Positions 22,552-34,960 are shown, numbered from the stretch's first letter. The stretch: DNA of 64,000 nucleotides from Apophysomyces variabilis (GCA_002749535.1 MZZL01000409.1:206620-270619); one strand, 5' to 3'. A program made the numbers and translations. The notes: generated by a model from the letters alone, not told the origin.

Positions 22552-24273
22552 TTACTTTTTCCAAAAGGTGAGTTTTCGTGCTAGACCTCTATGTTCCGGG
22601 AATTTCCCTTCTTGCTGCAACCGTTGGATGGCACGTTTTTCGCCTTTTGCTGCTGCTTTTGTGTACCACTCCATGGCTACGGCGAAGTCTTTGGCGATCC
22701 CAATTCCGACCTCGTAAAAGTAACCGACTGCATATTCAGCTTTTGCCAACCCCTGCTCAGCCGAACGTAAAGCCCATGCGTAGGCCTGCTCGTCGGACGG
22801 TTCCAATAGATCTGGCACGCCTACCAAGTACCATGCTGTCAACGCAAAACATGCTTCCGGAAGGCCTTGTTCGGCCGCAATCAGATAGAACTGAACAGAT
22901 TGAACGGGATCAACGGAACGACCCAGTCGACCAAACTCATAAATCTCACCAAGCCGGAACGCCGAGGGTGCATAAGCCAATCCAACTGCTGCCTCCGTGT
23001 AAAGTGCGACTGCATAATCATGATCTCGGAGTACTATACTGTCCGCTCCTCGCTCGTGCAGTGCAGCCAATTCATGAAGTGCATGCGGATACTGGGTCGT
23101 GGCTGCCTCTGCTGATCGTTTGAGCCACTTGTATCCATCACGCAAATTACGTGAAAGGCCCAGTTTGCCGTGAAGCTCCGCTAGGCCGAGGCAATACATT
23201 GCTCCTGGATGATTCAATGTAGCCGCTTTCCTTTCAGAAGAAGAAGAAAAAAAAAATATAATAAACATGAGAAGGGTTTGTTTTTCCATTGGTTTTGCAA
23301 ACCGTGCACTATTTTCTTTATCGGTCTTCTCTTTTTGCTTTTTTGATTTTTTTTTCAGATCTTTATAGTTTACCTATAGAATTGTACGGCTTTGGATTTA
23401 TCACGTCGGGTGCCAAGTCCATCTTCGTAACATTTGGCCGTACTACAAAAAAGGTTTACAGTGCTATTTTAGCGCCTATGCCAATTGAACTCAGAGAACC
23501 AAAAATAAGCATTATGGAAGGAAACAAGGGAAATCGATCTATCTCTCTTTACGGATGTGTGTATCCGTGGATGTGTCGATATTTGATAAAAATAGGGCTT
23601 GATTTTAATACAGTCTGTGCTGTTTTCTTTGTCTTGATGGGTAAAAAGAAAAGATAAGCAACACGTACCGATAAGCAGCATCCGGATGATGATGTTTAGC
23701 CGCCTGAAGAAACAACGGGAATGCCTTTTCAAAACTGGGTGATTTTGAGTGAAGCCATCCAGCAGCATACATATTAGCAAGATAATATTGCGATGCTACG
23801 TGGCCCCGGCTGGCATTTTGTTTCAGTAGCTTTTCAGATTCAATCAGATGATCTGGGCAAGACAGTTGATCCGCTGTTTGCGCTAGGAAAAGGGCAAAAT
23901 CGCATTGGATCTCGGCGCTTTTGGTTTTTCCGATATTCTTCCTGTACATGTCGATGGTTGTGTTATAGGATAGTAGAGAGGCATTCTCGCCTGGTTTTAG
24001 GTGTGACTGATCAAGCCATCGAATGTCCAGGCTGGTGGAGCAGGAGGAGAGATAAGAGGTACGACGGTTAGGAAGGGGGGTGGATGGCGCGGATGAAGAT
24101 GCCAAAGAAGATTGGCTGGAAGTGGAATTTCTCGTGGAGTGTCTGAGTAGATGTAATGCTGGTTTCTTTTCATTCAGTAGACCAGATAATTGCGAAACAG
24201 ACGAAGGCTTTGTATCTGCGATAGGTGTAGGCGTGTAACACTGGCTCATCCTTTGCTTGATATCCGTGAACAT
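22552..24273 (-). CDS. Sel1-repeat protein, Skt5/Chs4-like chitin synthase regulator
   Basis: Three exons: 24273-23669, 23442-23374 (69 nt) and 23230-22552 (450 residues). The first about 130 residues are Ser/Thr-rich and disordered. About seven Sel1/TPR-like repeats follow (A...G...A...LG..Y..G patterns, such as YLANMYAAG, YCLGLAELHG, FRLGEIYEFG, YAVGYFYEVG), the fold of Skt5/Chs4 proteins that activate and localise chitin synthase III at the bud neck or septum. The 69-nt exon supplies CYEDGLGTRRDKSKAVQFY, which completes one repeat that is otherwise broken. The flanking introns (226 and 143 nt) are several times longer than usual here. The protein ends in FWKK and lacks the CAAX prenylation motif seen in yeast Skt5. 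Confidence 0.85.
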
Positions 24274-26087
24274 GGTTTACGGAAGGGGAGAAAGTGTGAG
24301 GAGAAAAGGGGCGTGTATTTTATACGTCGCTAAAAAAAATAAAAAAAAAAGTCCTTTGGTTGACCTTTGCATAGGTCCGACCTTCTTTTTTGGAATCCTA
24401 TGTGGAAAGGCTCCCCCCAAAACCCCTATTCGAGGCATAGTAATACTTTATCAGTCAACTAGGTTATCATTGGCATCACTTTCTCAAACAGTATAATATC
24501 TGATATGTTACAGAAGAAGCATTTGTTCTTTTTGATAGGATTTAAAACGTATGATTAGAGAAGATGCTGATGCGTATTATCTGCAATTCCGATACTACTA
24601 GCTTGGCTTTATAACGTTTGGCAGGCGGCAATGGCAAATATCTTATTGGCGTCCTGAATGGTTAGGCTGGTGAAATCCTAAATAGTCTCCACCCTGCTTT
24701 CTCTTCAGCTGGGTTTACGCAATCTGCACACATTTGAACAAAGAATGTTGCCTCTTGTACAGTATCGAAATCACTACTGCAGCCCACTTTGAGCATCATT
24801 GTCACATTCTAACAAACAAACTGGCTTCTCCATCTATTTCTAATCAGCAATCCATGCAAATTGATATCATGGATGGAACATGATATGTAATTCCACATAG
24901 TGGTGTTTTAGTTTTGTTTTCTGTTTGATCTGATGAGCATTGCTTTGAAAGGCATTTGGATCTAGTGTAGTTCCCTTTCGTTAACAAAATATTGCCTCAG
25001 CGTTTAGAATCCTGATACCGAAAGAATGGAGAAGAACGTGACCAAGTGTGTCAATTCCGAAAACATGCAATATTAAGAGTATCCTCCGCCATCTAGTAAA
25101 CGTTGTGATGCAAGCTAAAATATGTAGTTGTACGATACAGCGTGATACAAAAAAGGGAAATTAAAAAGTAAGAAAAAAACACGCAGTAGTAGTATCATCA
25201 TCTGATGTTGTATGTACAAGCAGTTATAAGTCTTAACGTTAACCTCTTCGTGGAAAATGTATATGCAGATGCCTTCCGTATGGTGCAGTTGATGCATTCC
25301 ATGGAGCTAGCTATTTCTAACAGATTACATGGTCAAAGCACGTTACCATTCAAAGTTTTTTTTTCGGTCCTTTATCTCTTCAGAAACGTTAGTTAGTGTT
25401 CTCTGAAACCAGAGGTACAGGATGTATACGGGCACTTCATAATAAGAATGGAAAAGGCCAGCAGAGACTGTTACCAGAAATACTCGTACTTTAATTGTCT
25501 TCCCCATAGCAAGACATGACACTGGGTGTTTCAAAACTACACAGACAATGTGGCATCTCTGATGCATGCGTTGCTTTATTGTAGCGTGAGCGGCGAACAC
25601 GTACCGCAGATCTCGTTTGTTTCTTCCGTTTTCCGATAAACGAATTTTGATCGGCAGCAGTCGAAATGTCATTCTGTCACAAGTCAACTAAATAAATATC
25701 TATAACCCGTTGCTGTTACTTTTGTCTTTTATTGTTGTTCTATTGAAGATATTTAAAAAGAAACGGGCTAATTCTGTGTTGGTCCCGTCAGGAATACTTT
25801 TAAGACTAATAAATGGATAACATCCTCCTGATGTTGTCACGGCACCGCCTGCAGCAAGGATAGTGTGAATTTGGACAAATATGTCTTTCAATATCTGATC
25901 TGATTTTTATGCATCATTAGTTTTAGGGTATATGCAGAGTTCAAGGATGAAGGTTTTCGTATCAATACAAACATGGTAAAATATAAATCGATCAATCGAT
26001 TTGTTTTGCATAATACTACTCAATTTATCAGTTATGCCATCTATCGATTGATCTCTATTACCGGAAGAGATGATTTGCTCGTGTTAC
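24274..26087. other. Intergenic / gene-poor segment
   Basis: 1.8 kb. It holds the Skt5-like promoter (A-run near 24340) and a 45-codon coding-like minus-strand frame (24799-24662, described separately). A 63-codon minus-strand frame at 25891-25700 lacks a proper start and recognisable motifs. Otherwise nothing supported. Confidence 0.45.
24662..24799 (-). CDS. Possible very small protein or orphan exon
   Basis: A 45-codon frame from a double ATG (24799) to TAA 24662. It has mixed composition with three cysteines (GCSSDF and MCADC blocks) and ends WRLFRISPA. An acceptor-like TTAG directly precedes it (24808-24811), so it may be the last exon of a gene whose upstream exons I could not find. 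No family recognised; it could be chance. Confidence 0.22.
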   Translation of the reverse strand: MMLKVGCSSDFDTVQEATFFVQMCADCVNPAEEKAGWRLFRISPA

Positions 26088-26921
26088 TCATTCGTCCCTG
26101 ATAGACAGCTGAGATTCAAACAAGTACCGCACATTAGCCATAGTCCTTACCTTGATGAACTTGAACAGAATGTACATTATGATACACAATAACACAATCG
26201 TTGGAATGCCCATTTTTCGAGAATTTTCTTCAAAAATGCTATCATCCACCTCCAAAGGGGCAATGAGCGGTTCGCTTATGGTTTCTGACCAAGATATTGG
26301 TTTGCTTGCATTCATTGCGTGTAATGCATATTCAAGCGAGGTATTGATCTTTTTCTCCAAATCCTCCAAATCTTTTTCCTCTTGGGCGAGAAGTTTGCTA
26401 TTTACACGTACACGCATAGCCACCTGTTGAGAATTTTCCCTTTCACTTTCTACGCTCAACGTAGCAGCTGCTGCTTCGGGATTCAATGGCAGGGGATTAT
26501 CGTTATCTGATGGCAAACTTTGTTGTTGGCGGGACTGGTCATTGTGTTGATTAAGGCGTGTTCTTAACTCATCTCCTTCCCTATCATCGATGCTATCATC
26601 GTAAAGATTATCGTCTTCCTCAGGATGGGTTTGGTTCTCGTCTTCAATAAAGTGGTCTATTCCGTCTTCATCCAGCGTCTCTAGCTCGTCTTCTGTGCCT
26701 TCGTCATCTACTTCTTCCATATCGTCGTCAACGATATCCTCATCGTCCTCTAGCATTTCTTCCGGTACTTCTCTCTTATGGATATTTGCATAACTATCTG
26801 GTTCTTTGCCCCTTGGCTCGTTGCTCGAAACCTCGTGTTTGGGAGCTTGCTGGTCAAGGGAATTCAACGCATACACTACCATTGTCTCCATAATGACAAA
26901 CAGAATGGCTGCATTGGTCAT
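26088..26921 (-). CDS. Acidic single-pass membrane protein, unknown function
   Basis: ATG 26921. The N-terminus (about 20 residues) is hydrophobic and looks like a signal peptide. A very acidic Asp/Glu region (about 55-120), a Gln/Asn-rich stretch, a short coiled coil (about 170-195) and a hydrophobic C-terminal segment (IPTIVLLCIIMYILF) with a short basic tail follow. Topology is probably lumenal acidic domain plus tail anchor. A 42-nt intron (26150-26109, GTAAGG, branch CTAAT, CTCAG) fits all local rules and removes 14 codons without changing frame: spliced 263 residues ending FIKLSIRDE, unspliced 277. No homologue recognised; an endoplasmic reticulum or secretory role is an inference from topology only. 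Confidence 0.6.
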   Translation of the reverse strand: MTNAAILFVIMETMVVYALNSLDQQAPKHEVSSNEPRGKEPDSYANIHKREVPEEMLEDDEDIVDDDMEEVDDEGTEDELETLDEDGIDHFIEDENQTHPEEDDNLYDDSIDDREGDELRTRLNQHNDQSRQQQSLPSDNDNPLPLNPEAAAATLSVESERENSQQVAMRVRVNSKLLAQEEKDLEDLEKKINTSLEYALHAMNASKPISWSETISEPLIAPLEVDDSIFEENSRKMGIPTIVLLCIIMYILFKFIKVRTMANVRYLFESQLSIRDE

Positions 26922-27641
26922 GGGTGAAACGGAAAGCAGAAAGTCTGAGAGGAACTCTTAAGTAGTTTTGCAAAAATAGGAAAAAGTGAGGGACTTGATT
27001 CTTTTTTTGGCTCAAGCATGGAAACACAAGCCTGCGTCCCTGTCACACTTAAACCACAAAAACCCAAGTTCTGCTCGACTTTCATTGGTGAGCTGAACAT
27101 CAAAACGCAAATGGTACAATTACAGAATAGTTCTTATTGCAAGAGTTTAATCGACTCTCCTTCACCCCACTTAAAGGAGAAAAGGCAATGGTATTTCAAT
27201 CATTCATATGGCACCCATTGGTTGCTCAATCGCTTGTATATGCGGTAGACTGATTAGGTCGTGCTGCATTGGCCGGTCACACAAAAATCAGTAAAGTAAA
27301 GAAACTATTCTGGGTTAGTCCTTGTAAGGATAAAACCATCTATCTGCCTCGATGTATCGAAGCAAAAGCTAGCTGTGGCAATTATACATGGCGGATGGAA
27401 AGGAACATCGTCCAAAAAAACATAAACCTAGTGAGGGCGTTGGATAAACGTAGTACTGTAAAAATAGCAGTAAAGTTAATTGTATTACTGTACATCATGC
27501 ACATGGATTGGTACACTTGGAATCACAACAGGACTTTCAAAAATTCATTTACTTAATATATGTGCACGTATATGTCACAGTTAAACGTCCCAAAAGAAAG
27601 CTTACATAAAAATCAAAAAATATAAACACAAGGCTGCCTTT
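26922..27641. other. Intergenic
   Basis: Contains the promoter of the acidic membrane protein and the 3' flank of the Lon gene. Short plus-strand frames (27018-27248, 27269-27556) show no domain and are not supported. Confidence 0.45.
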
Positions 27642-30600
27642 CTACAGATGACTTTCGAAAGTGCGTGTTGGCCATTTCCCGGTATCATTCATAACAAGTG
27701 CTGCTTCCAAAACATCCCAAATATTCTTTGCGTACACAAACTCGATATCATCCTTTACATTGGCAGGGACATCAGCTTCCACGTCTTTTCGGTTTCGGTA
27801 TGGCATAATGATCTTGGAAATGCCAGCACGATGAGCAGAGATCACTTTTTCCTTAATGCCTCCCACTGGTAAAACTTGGCCACGCAATGATATTTCTCCA
27901 GTCATGGCCGTTGTCGAAGGAACATGATACCCTGAAAATAACGAAACTAACGAACACACCATTGTCACACCTAATCAATGATGTGGAATTAATTATACAG
28001 TAATGGATACGGTTTATTTGAAACTTACCTGCACTTGGCCCATCCTTTGGAATAGCGCCACTGGGTACATGGATGTGCACGTCATACTTTTCCACGATAT
28101 TCTGATGCTCTGAAGCAGCAATCTTTAAGGTATATGCATGGGATTTCACCCATGTTAACGCAATCTGTGCTGATTCCTTAATCACGTCGCCCAAAGAACC
28201 TAGCAATTTTATACTTAGAACATTCAGCAATAGCTGCACTATGACATACCTGTTAGCTGCAAGTCGCCGTTGCCTGGCATCTTTGTGGATTCAATGAAAA
28301 GAATGCCGCCGTTGCCGCTACCAGAATAAGCCAACCCGGTGACTACTCCCGGGATTGGCTCACGCTCGGCAATCTCTTTTTCAAACGTCGCAATCTAACT
28401 CGGACGTAAATATTATGGTTCGCTTCCGCAATTATCTAATTCTAATCTATTACCCCCAAAATATCTTCTAGGTCGTCCAGTTTCACTTCTGGAATGTAAT
28501 TCGTCTCTTTGCCTGCTTCTCGTAGTTCAGCTAATTCAACGCATTTGGCACGTACAACGGCAGCGATTGTTCTTTCCAGGTTGCGTACACCGCTCTCACG
28601 AGTGTAATTTTCCGCAATCTTGAGAATTACCTCGTCTGACATCAACACCTGGTCAGATTCGAGTCCGTGAGCGTTAATTTGTTTGGGTAGAAGGTGGGAT
28701 CTTGCAATGTGAAGTTTTTCCTCGAATGTGTAGCCGCTTAAATGGATTAACTCCATACGGTCAAGCAATGGTTCCGGTATGGTCTCAATAGAATTAGCTG
28801 TAGCAATGAATAGCACGCTTGAAAGGTCAAATGGCACATTCAAATAGTGATCGGAAAAGCTGTTATTCTGTTCAGGATCAAGAACCTCAAGTAGTGCAGC
28901 CGCTAATATCAATATAAGTACATAGCCCAACTGGACAATCACAATTTCCTCCTTACCAGGATCACCATAGTGCGTGGACTGTACTAACTTGTCTATTTCG
29001 TCTAACAAAAACAGAGGGTTGTTGACACCTGTTCTTCGAAGACCCTGGATGATCAGTCCTGGCATTGCCCCTACATACGTTCGACGATGACCACTATAGG
29101 AAAAGAGTGAACATTCAGTTCCTTAACTTCATTTTCTCCATCGTACCGCATATCTGCCTCATCGCGCACACCTCCGAGAGAGATGCGATGAAATTCACGG
29201 GACAGCGCGGAGGCAATAGACCTTCCAAGGGAAGTCTTACCTACGCCGGGCTGGTAAGAGTCAGTACATATATCAGCAACCGACGTGGTACACGTACCGG
29301 CCCAACAAAGCAAATAATAGGTGCTTTAAGATCACCTTTGATCTTTACAACCGACAAGTACTCAATAATTCTTTTCTTGACATGTTCAAGACTGTAGGAG
29401 TGCTGTCAGCCAAGTTGCATCGTTGTCAACTGTAGTTCTCTTACCCAAAATGATCCTCTTCCAACTGTTGCTTTGCCCTGGTGATATCAAGTATTTCTTC
29501 CGACTTCTTGTCCCAAGGAAGATCTGCAATGAGTTCTAGATAGTTGCGCGTAACAGACCATTCACTAGAAGATGGTTGAAGCTTCTTGATTCTGGAAAGT
29601 TCACGCTGCGCCACGGTTGCCACTTCCGTGGGAAGGTTCGCCTCGGAAAGTCGACGGCTCAGTTGTACTATTTCGTCTTCATCTTTTCCTCCCGATAATT
29701 CATCCGTCTCGCCAAGCTCTTGTTTGATAGCATCCAACTATTTTTTAATTGGTTATGAACTTCTTGTCATCAAGAATTGCCTACTTTGGCGCATTTACCT
29801 GTTGGCGGAGGTAAAACTCCCTTTGTTTCTTACTCAGCTTTCCCTCAATGCTTGAATGGATTTGTTCGGAGATTTTAAGTACCTAAACTCAATTCGTAAG
29901 CGCAATCGTCCTTCCCCACATAACCCCCGTTGCACCCTGGTCCTTACATGCAGCTGTCTTGTTAGCCATTCCGATGCTTTGGCAAGCCGTTCTTTTACAT
30001 TGGCAGTCGAAAGCATCAAAAGCTTTTCTTCATATGAGGTCTCAATAACAGATACTAACAGATCGGCCAGAACCGGGGAAGGCACAGTGTCGACTAATTT
30101 AGACAGCTGTTGGATCAAGGTGTCTGGCATTTGAAGATCGCGGATCTTGGATAGAAACTCCCTGCTCAACGCCTTAAAGGCAATCATTTCATCTCTGGCT
30201 TCGTCCAATTTTTCCTTGCTTTGCCGCTCTGTGTACTTGACCTTGGCCAGCAATGTCAGCCCATCCTGCGTGTATTTCTCCACCTTGAAGCGCGCGATAC
30301 CTTCGAGGAACACAGTAAACACATTCAAACCGGTACGCTGCACTCGAACTATCCGTGCGGCGCACCCATAATCATATAACCGTTCTCTATCCTCCGGAGT
30401 GACCGATAATCCGTCATGTTGCTTTTGGGTCATTTCGGAGGAGTCTTCTTGAACGGATCCTGCTTGACCCAATTCAGTTGGTTGTTGTTCAGTCGTGATG
30501 GAAGGCTTGAATGGAATGCATGCGATGGGAATAGTCTTGCGCTGCTCATTTTGTCGGTAGTGCTTTCTTGTGAATGCTATAGCTTCCTTTCCTTTCATGG

Positions 30601-30676
30601 TAAGCTTTATGACCACCGAAGGCAGCAAGACCTTGTTTTCGGTAGGCACGACAAGAAGAGTGTCAGGCAGTGACAT
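27642..30676 (-). CDS. Lon protease, peroxisomal type (LONP2-like)
   Basis: Ten exons: 30676-29948, 29882-29799, 29737-29445, 29391-29298, 29250-29147, 29093-28957, 28902-28454, 28394-28250, 28199-28029, 27970-27642 (844 residues; human LONP2 has 852). Order: N-terminal Lon substrate domain, coiled coil ([14 protein letters not shown]), AAA+ module with Walker A GPPGVGKT and Walker B FLLDEIDK, sensor region, and protease domain with the serine in KDGPSAG and the lysine in GGIKEK. The protein ends in SHL, a variant of the PTS1 peroxisome import signal, and lacks a mitochondrial presequence, so it is called peroxisomal: an ATP-dependent protease for matrix protein quality control. The intron at 28903-28956 is 54 nt, in frame and stop-free, so retention would add 18 residues. 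Confidence 0.95.
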
Positions 30677-32224
30677 ATTGCGAAGAGGGGAAGAGAAACG
30701 AGGAGGGAAAAGGGCCTGCGTAATGGGTTATACTTATTAGAAGGCTGGTGCAACGCCTTTTTCATGTGAGTGATGCATCGCGCGAGTCACACAAAACCCC
30801 ATTGAAAGACCATTATCACAACTTTCTCAGTGACATGTGAGCCACTATTTTCAGCCATGTTCCGTTTGCCGAACAAAACAAACGAATACCTTCAGCATTT
30901 TACCTGTTATTACCATTGCAATACTTTCTATTGGGGATGAGAGAAAGGCTACCCATGTAGTCATAGGAAATGGACAACAACGAGTTATGCATAATTTTCA
31001 AACTTAGAAATAAGCATATCAGTGATTAGCCGTTTGGACAATGAATAATGAAGCATTGCGAATACCATGGCCCCTTCAAATCCCGTATTAAATACCGGAT
31101 TCAAACCTTAAGGAAAAAGAGAGTCTAAGACAGTTTAAACATATAAAAAGGACGCTGGCAATGCAATAAATGTGCAATCAGCGGCGCTATTGTCTCTGAC
31201 CATACTTAAGGGAACGGATCCCGGAACGGGAATTAGGTCTACTAGTCAAGGTCATGCAAAAATATCTTGAGAACAAGGAAGACGCCAAAGATTGTACCGT
31301 TGTTTTATGGTCATTGTAGAGGGCTTTTCCAATTCTCGGAACACGTTCCTTAACATTTTTATATTGTTATCCACCGTAAAAAGAAAGAAGGACATAGATG
31401 GATAACTTGTCATAAAAACATTATCCACAAGAACTTGGCGTAAAGTACTGTCTAAATTGGGTTATGGAACGCACAATTGTGCTACAAATGCTGCTTTCAA
31501 ACATTACTTACGGGGGACCAGCAGGCTCTATTTTTCGGTATCACCAATCTTTCTCATCTTTCTTCGCCGGGGAAACGCCAGAATTTTTGACATGAATATT
31601 CATTTCTTTATCTAGCTTTGAAGTGATTCCAGCTGAAGTACGCTTAGAACGCTACCACTGCTATTAAGAATACAGTGCGCTGCAAGCTGTGATAGAAAAC
31701 CAACTGTTCATATCTCTTTGCTTTAAAAACTATATGGCTAGCTATGTAATCTCACCCCGCTTTTCTCAATCTAATTTTAAAGTTCAGCTTGTACCAGGCT
31801 CGCATAAAAATGGGGACGAAAATATAGGCTGATGTTTGCCTTATGTCAATCCATCACTGTCAGGATGTATGCTGCACAAAGAGATATCCTGGTGTCTTGG
31901 CATGTGTTTGGTGCTACAGAGATAGTTAACCTTCAATTAAAATAATCTGGGGTTGGACAAAGCGCTATCAGCATGATAAAGTGGCCAAACTTTGATTATC
32001 AGTAGCACAAGCAGGTTGTACGGACTTTATCTATGATGAATAGCATACAATGTATATCTACTTCTGCGGTCAGTTGCTTAAAAAGCAAAGGCAATTAACG
32101 GTTACTAGCCTCAATTCAGTCTTTGCATCGTTATTGGTTTTGTACGTACAATAGTATAGTCCATTGACCTCACCCATCAATCAGATATTTTATGACCAGA
32201 CAATAACTCTACCGCGGGGTAATT
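30677..32224. other. Intergenic
   Basis: 1.5 kb between the start of the Lon gene and the 3' end of rtg2. AT-rich, no frame of note. Nothing recognised apart from the presumed Lon promoter. Confidence 0.45.
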
Positions 32225-34088
32225 TTATTGACGTATAATGTCTACAGAAAATAGCTGGGGACAATGCAGCAATCTTCGTTCCTCATCCATGTCAAATTTG
32301 TTAGTGCTGATCTTCTTGTGTAAACTATCTATAACCGACATCACTGCAGGAGCATCTAACATGGGCGAAGGTTGTTTCGGTAAATGAATCTGGAGATCAA
32401 CTGGTGGATAGAGGTTCTCATCTTCTGGGAGATCTCCAGAAAACTCATCGTCTGATTCTTCATCGTCATTACTATCTGCCACAGCCATTGAAGTATCCAC
32501 TGGCGATGTCTTAAACGTAAGTCCACTTTTTAGCAAACCTACGCCTGGTCGAAGCGGTGACACTGCGAATACAAGTTCCATCACCCTTCCGACGTATTTA
32601 CATACGGCTATGCCTTTGCGACCCACCATATGTTGGACCGCATCGAAAATAGGGTCAGGAACTGCCCCACCTTGGCGAAACGCTAATAACAATGCCAGGA
32701 CCGCTCGTTCATGATGCGTTAATCCCGGTATGTTTGCTAAAGGACCGCTAGCGAGTGGCATATGAAACGCCACAAAAGCACGGGATTCTTTGGGATAATG
32801 TGAGGTTAAGTTGGATAAATGAATAGCTGCTGGAAGGAGTCGATGTAATTGAAGAGGGTGCTTTGGATCCATGTAAGGGTGAGGCAAAGCATCCACCAAG
32901 ATACGGTAGATGGCTTCGTACTCATCATGTGACAGAGCATGATTTGACTGTGCTGTATAAGCCTTTACTCCTTCAATAAGTGGGTCTTTCTCCTGTTCTT
33001 TCAAAGGCAGAAGATGGTAGCATAGACCTTGTCGCACACCGCCTTCGCTGAAATAAATTTGCCTTATTTTCAACACCTTCATGATCGCTGAAACAAGGAA
33101 ACAACTTGCTGGAATCATGCTAGCCCGACGTTTAGAAATCCGAAACACTCGAAGTCTGCGCATTAGTTCTTCAGGCTCTCTGTTCTTATAATACTCTGCA
33201 ATTTCCTCCAATTCCTCGCCTGTCATGCAGTAGCCGTTAATGATGGGTATTGGATAAGTTAAGGTTTTCCGGTGATGTTTCAATAGCTTTACGGTTTCTC
33301 GTTCCCGTACTGCCATTGACAGATAACCGAGAGCTCTGAACCCACCGCCACTGCTATAAAGAGTGTAACCGTCCTTGTGTGTGAGATGACCAGGTGGGTT
33401 GACACGCTTCAGAGCTTGCTCGACTTGTTGAACGATTTCTTTATGCAAGGATTTCCGGTCTTTGGAAGATTCGCATTTTGCTAATCGCCGTTTAAGTGCA
33501 GCTGCACCATAAGGTAAGGAGACAGGGTCAGGGCATACGTTTATCTTTCCAGTTTCTGAGTCTTCTGCCCTGGTTACATAGCTCAATTCAAAAGAGCCTC
33601 CACCACAGTCGACCGTGAGACCATTAACATGGTAAAAAGAGCCTAATGAATTTTAGAGAAATATCCTACCTTGGCGTGGGATGCTCTATAACCATACCGA
33701 CAATGCCTGAAGCAGAGATCAAAGCTTCTTCTTCTTTAGAGAGCAACGTCACCGTCCAGCCAGTTGCATTATAAATACGATCGAGAAATTCTTGTGCATT
33801 AGAAGCCACACGAGTAGCTTCGGTGGCAATCACTTTCACGTTACTGAGGTTAACGCCCGCATGCTCGCACATCTTCTTGAAGCGCAAAAAGCTTGTAATA
33901 ACTTCGTCAATAGTATCGGACGGTACGATGTTTTCGTCGCCTTGTGCTTCAAGCAACGCAATGGGAGCACGTTCTTCGTATGAGACAGGTAGATGTCTTG
34001 CCAATGCACTGACTATACCAAATCGGATTCCATTGGAGCCCATGTCAACGACGCCGAAAGGCGCTTGTATTTCACTCGATATGGCCAT
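32225..34088 (-). CDS. rtg2: Rtg2-like retrograde regulator (Ppx/GppA phosphatase family)
   Basis: Exons 34088-33698 and 33642-32225, joined over a 55-nt GT-AG intron (602 residues). The actin-like ATPase fold of the exopolyphosphatase/GppA family shows its phosphate 1 motif (VDMGSNGIRF) near residue 14 and phosphate 2 motif (GLTVDCGGGS) near 137. The intron falls just before the latter, and the join restores GIVGSFYHVNGL. The C-terminal half is the extended HD-like region of fungal Rtg2, with an acidic insert (about 515-535). In yeast Rtg2 is a cytosolic sensor that releases Rtg1/Rtg3 for mitochondria-to-nucleus signalling. Assignment to Rtg2 rather than a plain exopolyphosphatase rests on length and the C-terminal extension. 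Confidence 0.87.
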
Positions 34089-34960
34089 ATGTCAAACGCA
34101 AAGGTCAATAAGAACATGTAAAGCTTCGATCGCCGGCTAAAATAGCTTGAGATCGGATATTCTTTTCCGACAAACACGGTCCCGATAACCTTGGCATTTG
34201 CCCAGCTGCTGCAGGGAGGGAGCACATGTTGGCTTTATCTGATTAGGCAGACACGAGACAGTACACATCTATCCCGACTCAGGAACTACACTGAACGAAT
34301 CAAAAGTCGATTTTGGCACTTCCCTTGTGAAAACCGGTAAGGATGAACTCTCCAGATACCATGCAAGCAGCGACTGTCTGATACTATTTTTGTACATACT
34401 GGTAGTCATTGATGATGGCAAGAGACTATTGCTTTTAAATTACAGCTTTAATCAACGTAGAGGATCAATTTCTGTCTGTGAATGAAAGGCATATGAACGT
34501 ATTCCCCAGCGCTTGAATTTCTTATGTGTTTGGTAAGGCTTCAAGTACGTAAAAGTGAAACCTCCTTGAAGATCGCGAGTCAATGCAATTAGTCCAAACT
34601 AAATAAACATTTGATATCAATACATTTAATTTTTATATCTATGGTTCTCCGTTCGCTACACGAAGAAGACTCTTACGATGATACCCTCAAACTCCCAACT
34701 AGGCTGTATATTGTACAGGCAAGAGAACGACATGTTGATGTGCTTAGTTTGCAGGCGCGGATAGAGGGTCGTAAAATAAAGAACTTTCGGACGCAAATCT
34801 CATTCTTTACCACTATCGCCTTAGTATGCAGTGATCAAGGTTGTGTACCACGATAGCTATACATCTATAGATTTAATCACAAGAAGACCGACCAGTTCGA
34901 GTTGCTTATTGAATTTTTTTTGTCTTTTTTTAATATAGTATCGCGACAATTGCAATCAAT
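34089..34960. other. Intergenic
   Basis: Rtg2 promoter side and rpt3 3' flank; an 81-codon plus-strand frame (34611-34856) has no motif. Nothing else recognised. Confidence 0.45.

Noticed and set aside
23289..23657. 122-codon plus-strand ORF inside the Skt5-like gene
   Set aside because: It lies opposite the introns and the 69-nt exon, has no motif, and is explained by T-rich intron sequence.
25343..25891. Minus-strand frames of 114 and 63 codons
   Set aside because: Composition is mixed and parts look coding, but there is no proper start for the second, no splice join and no recognisable domain.
33666..33697. Donor at 33675 (AAG|GTAGGA) as the rtg2 splice site
   Set aside because: It cannot be joined in frame to the DCGGGS exon; the upstream GTATGG donor at 33697 gives the conserved GIVGSFYHVNGL sequence.
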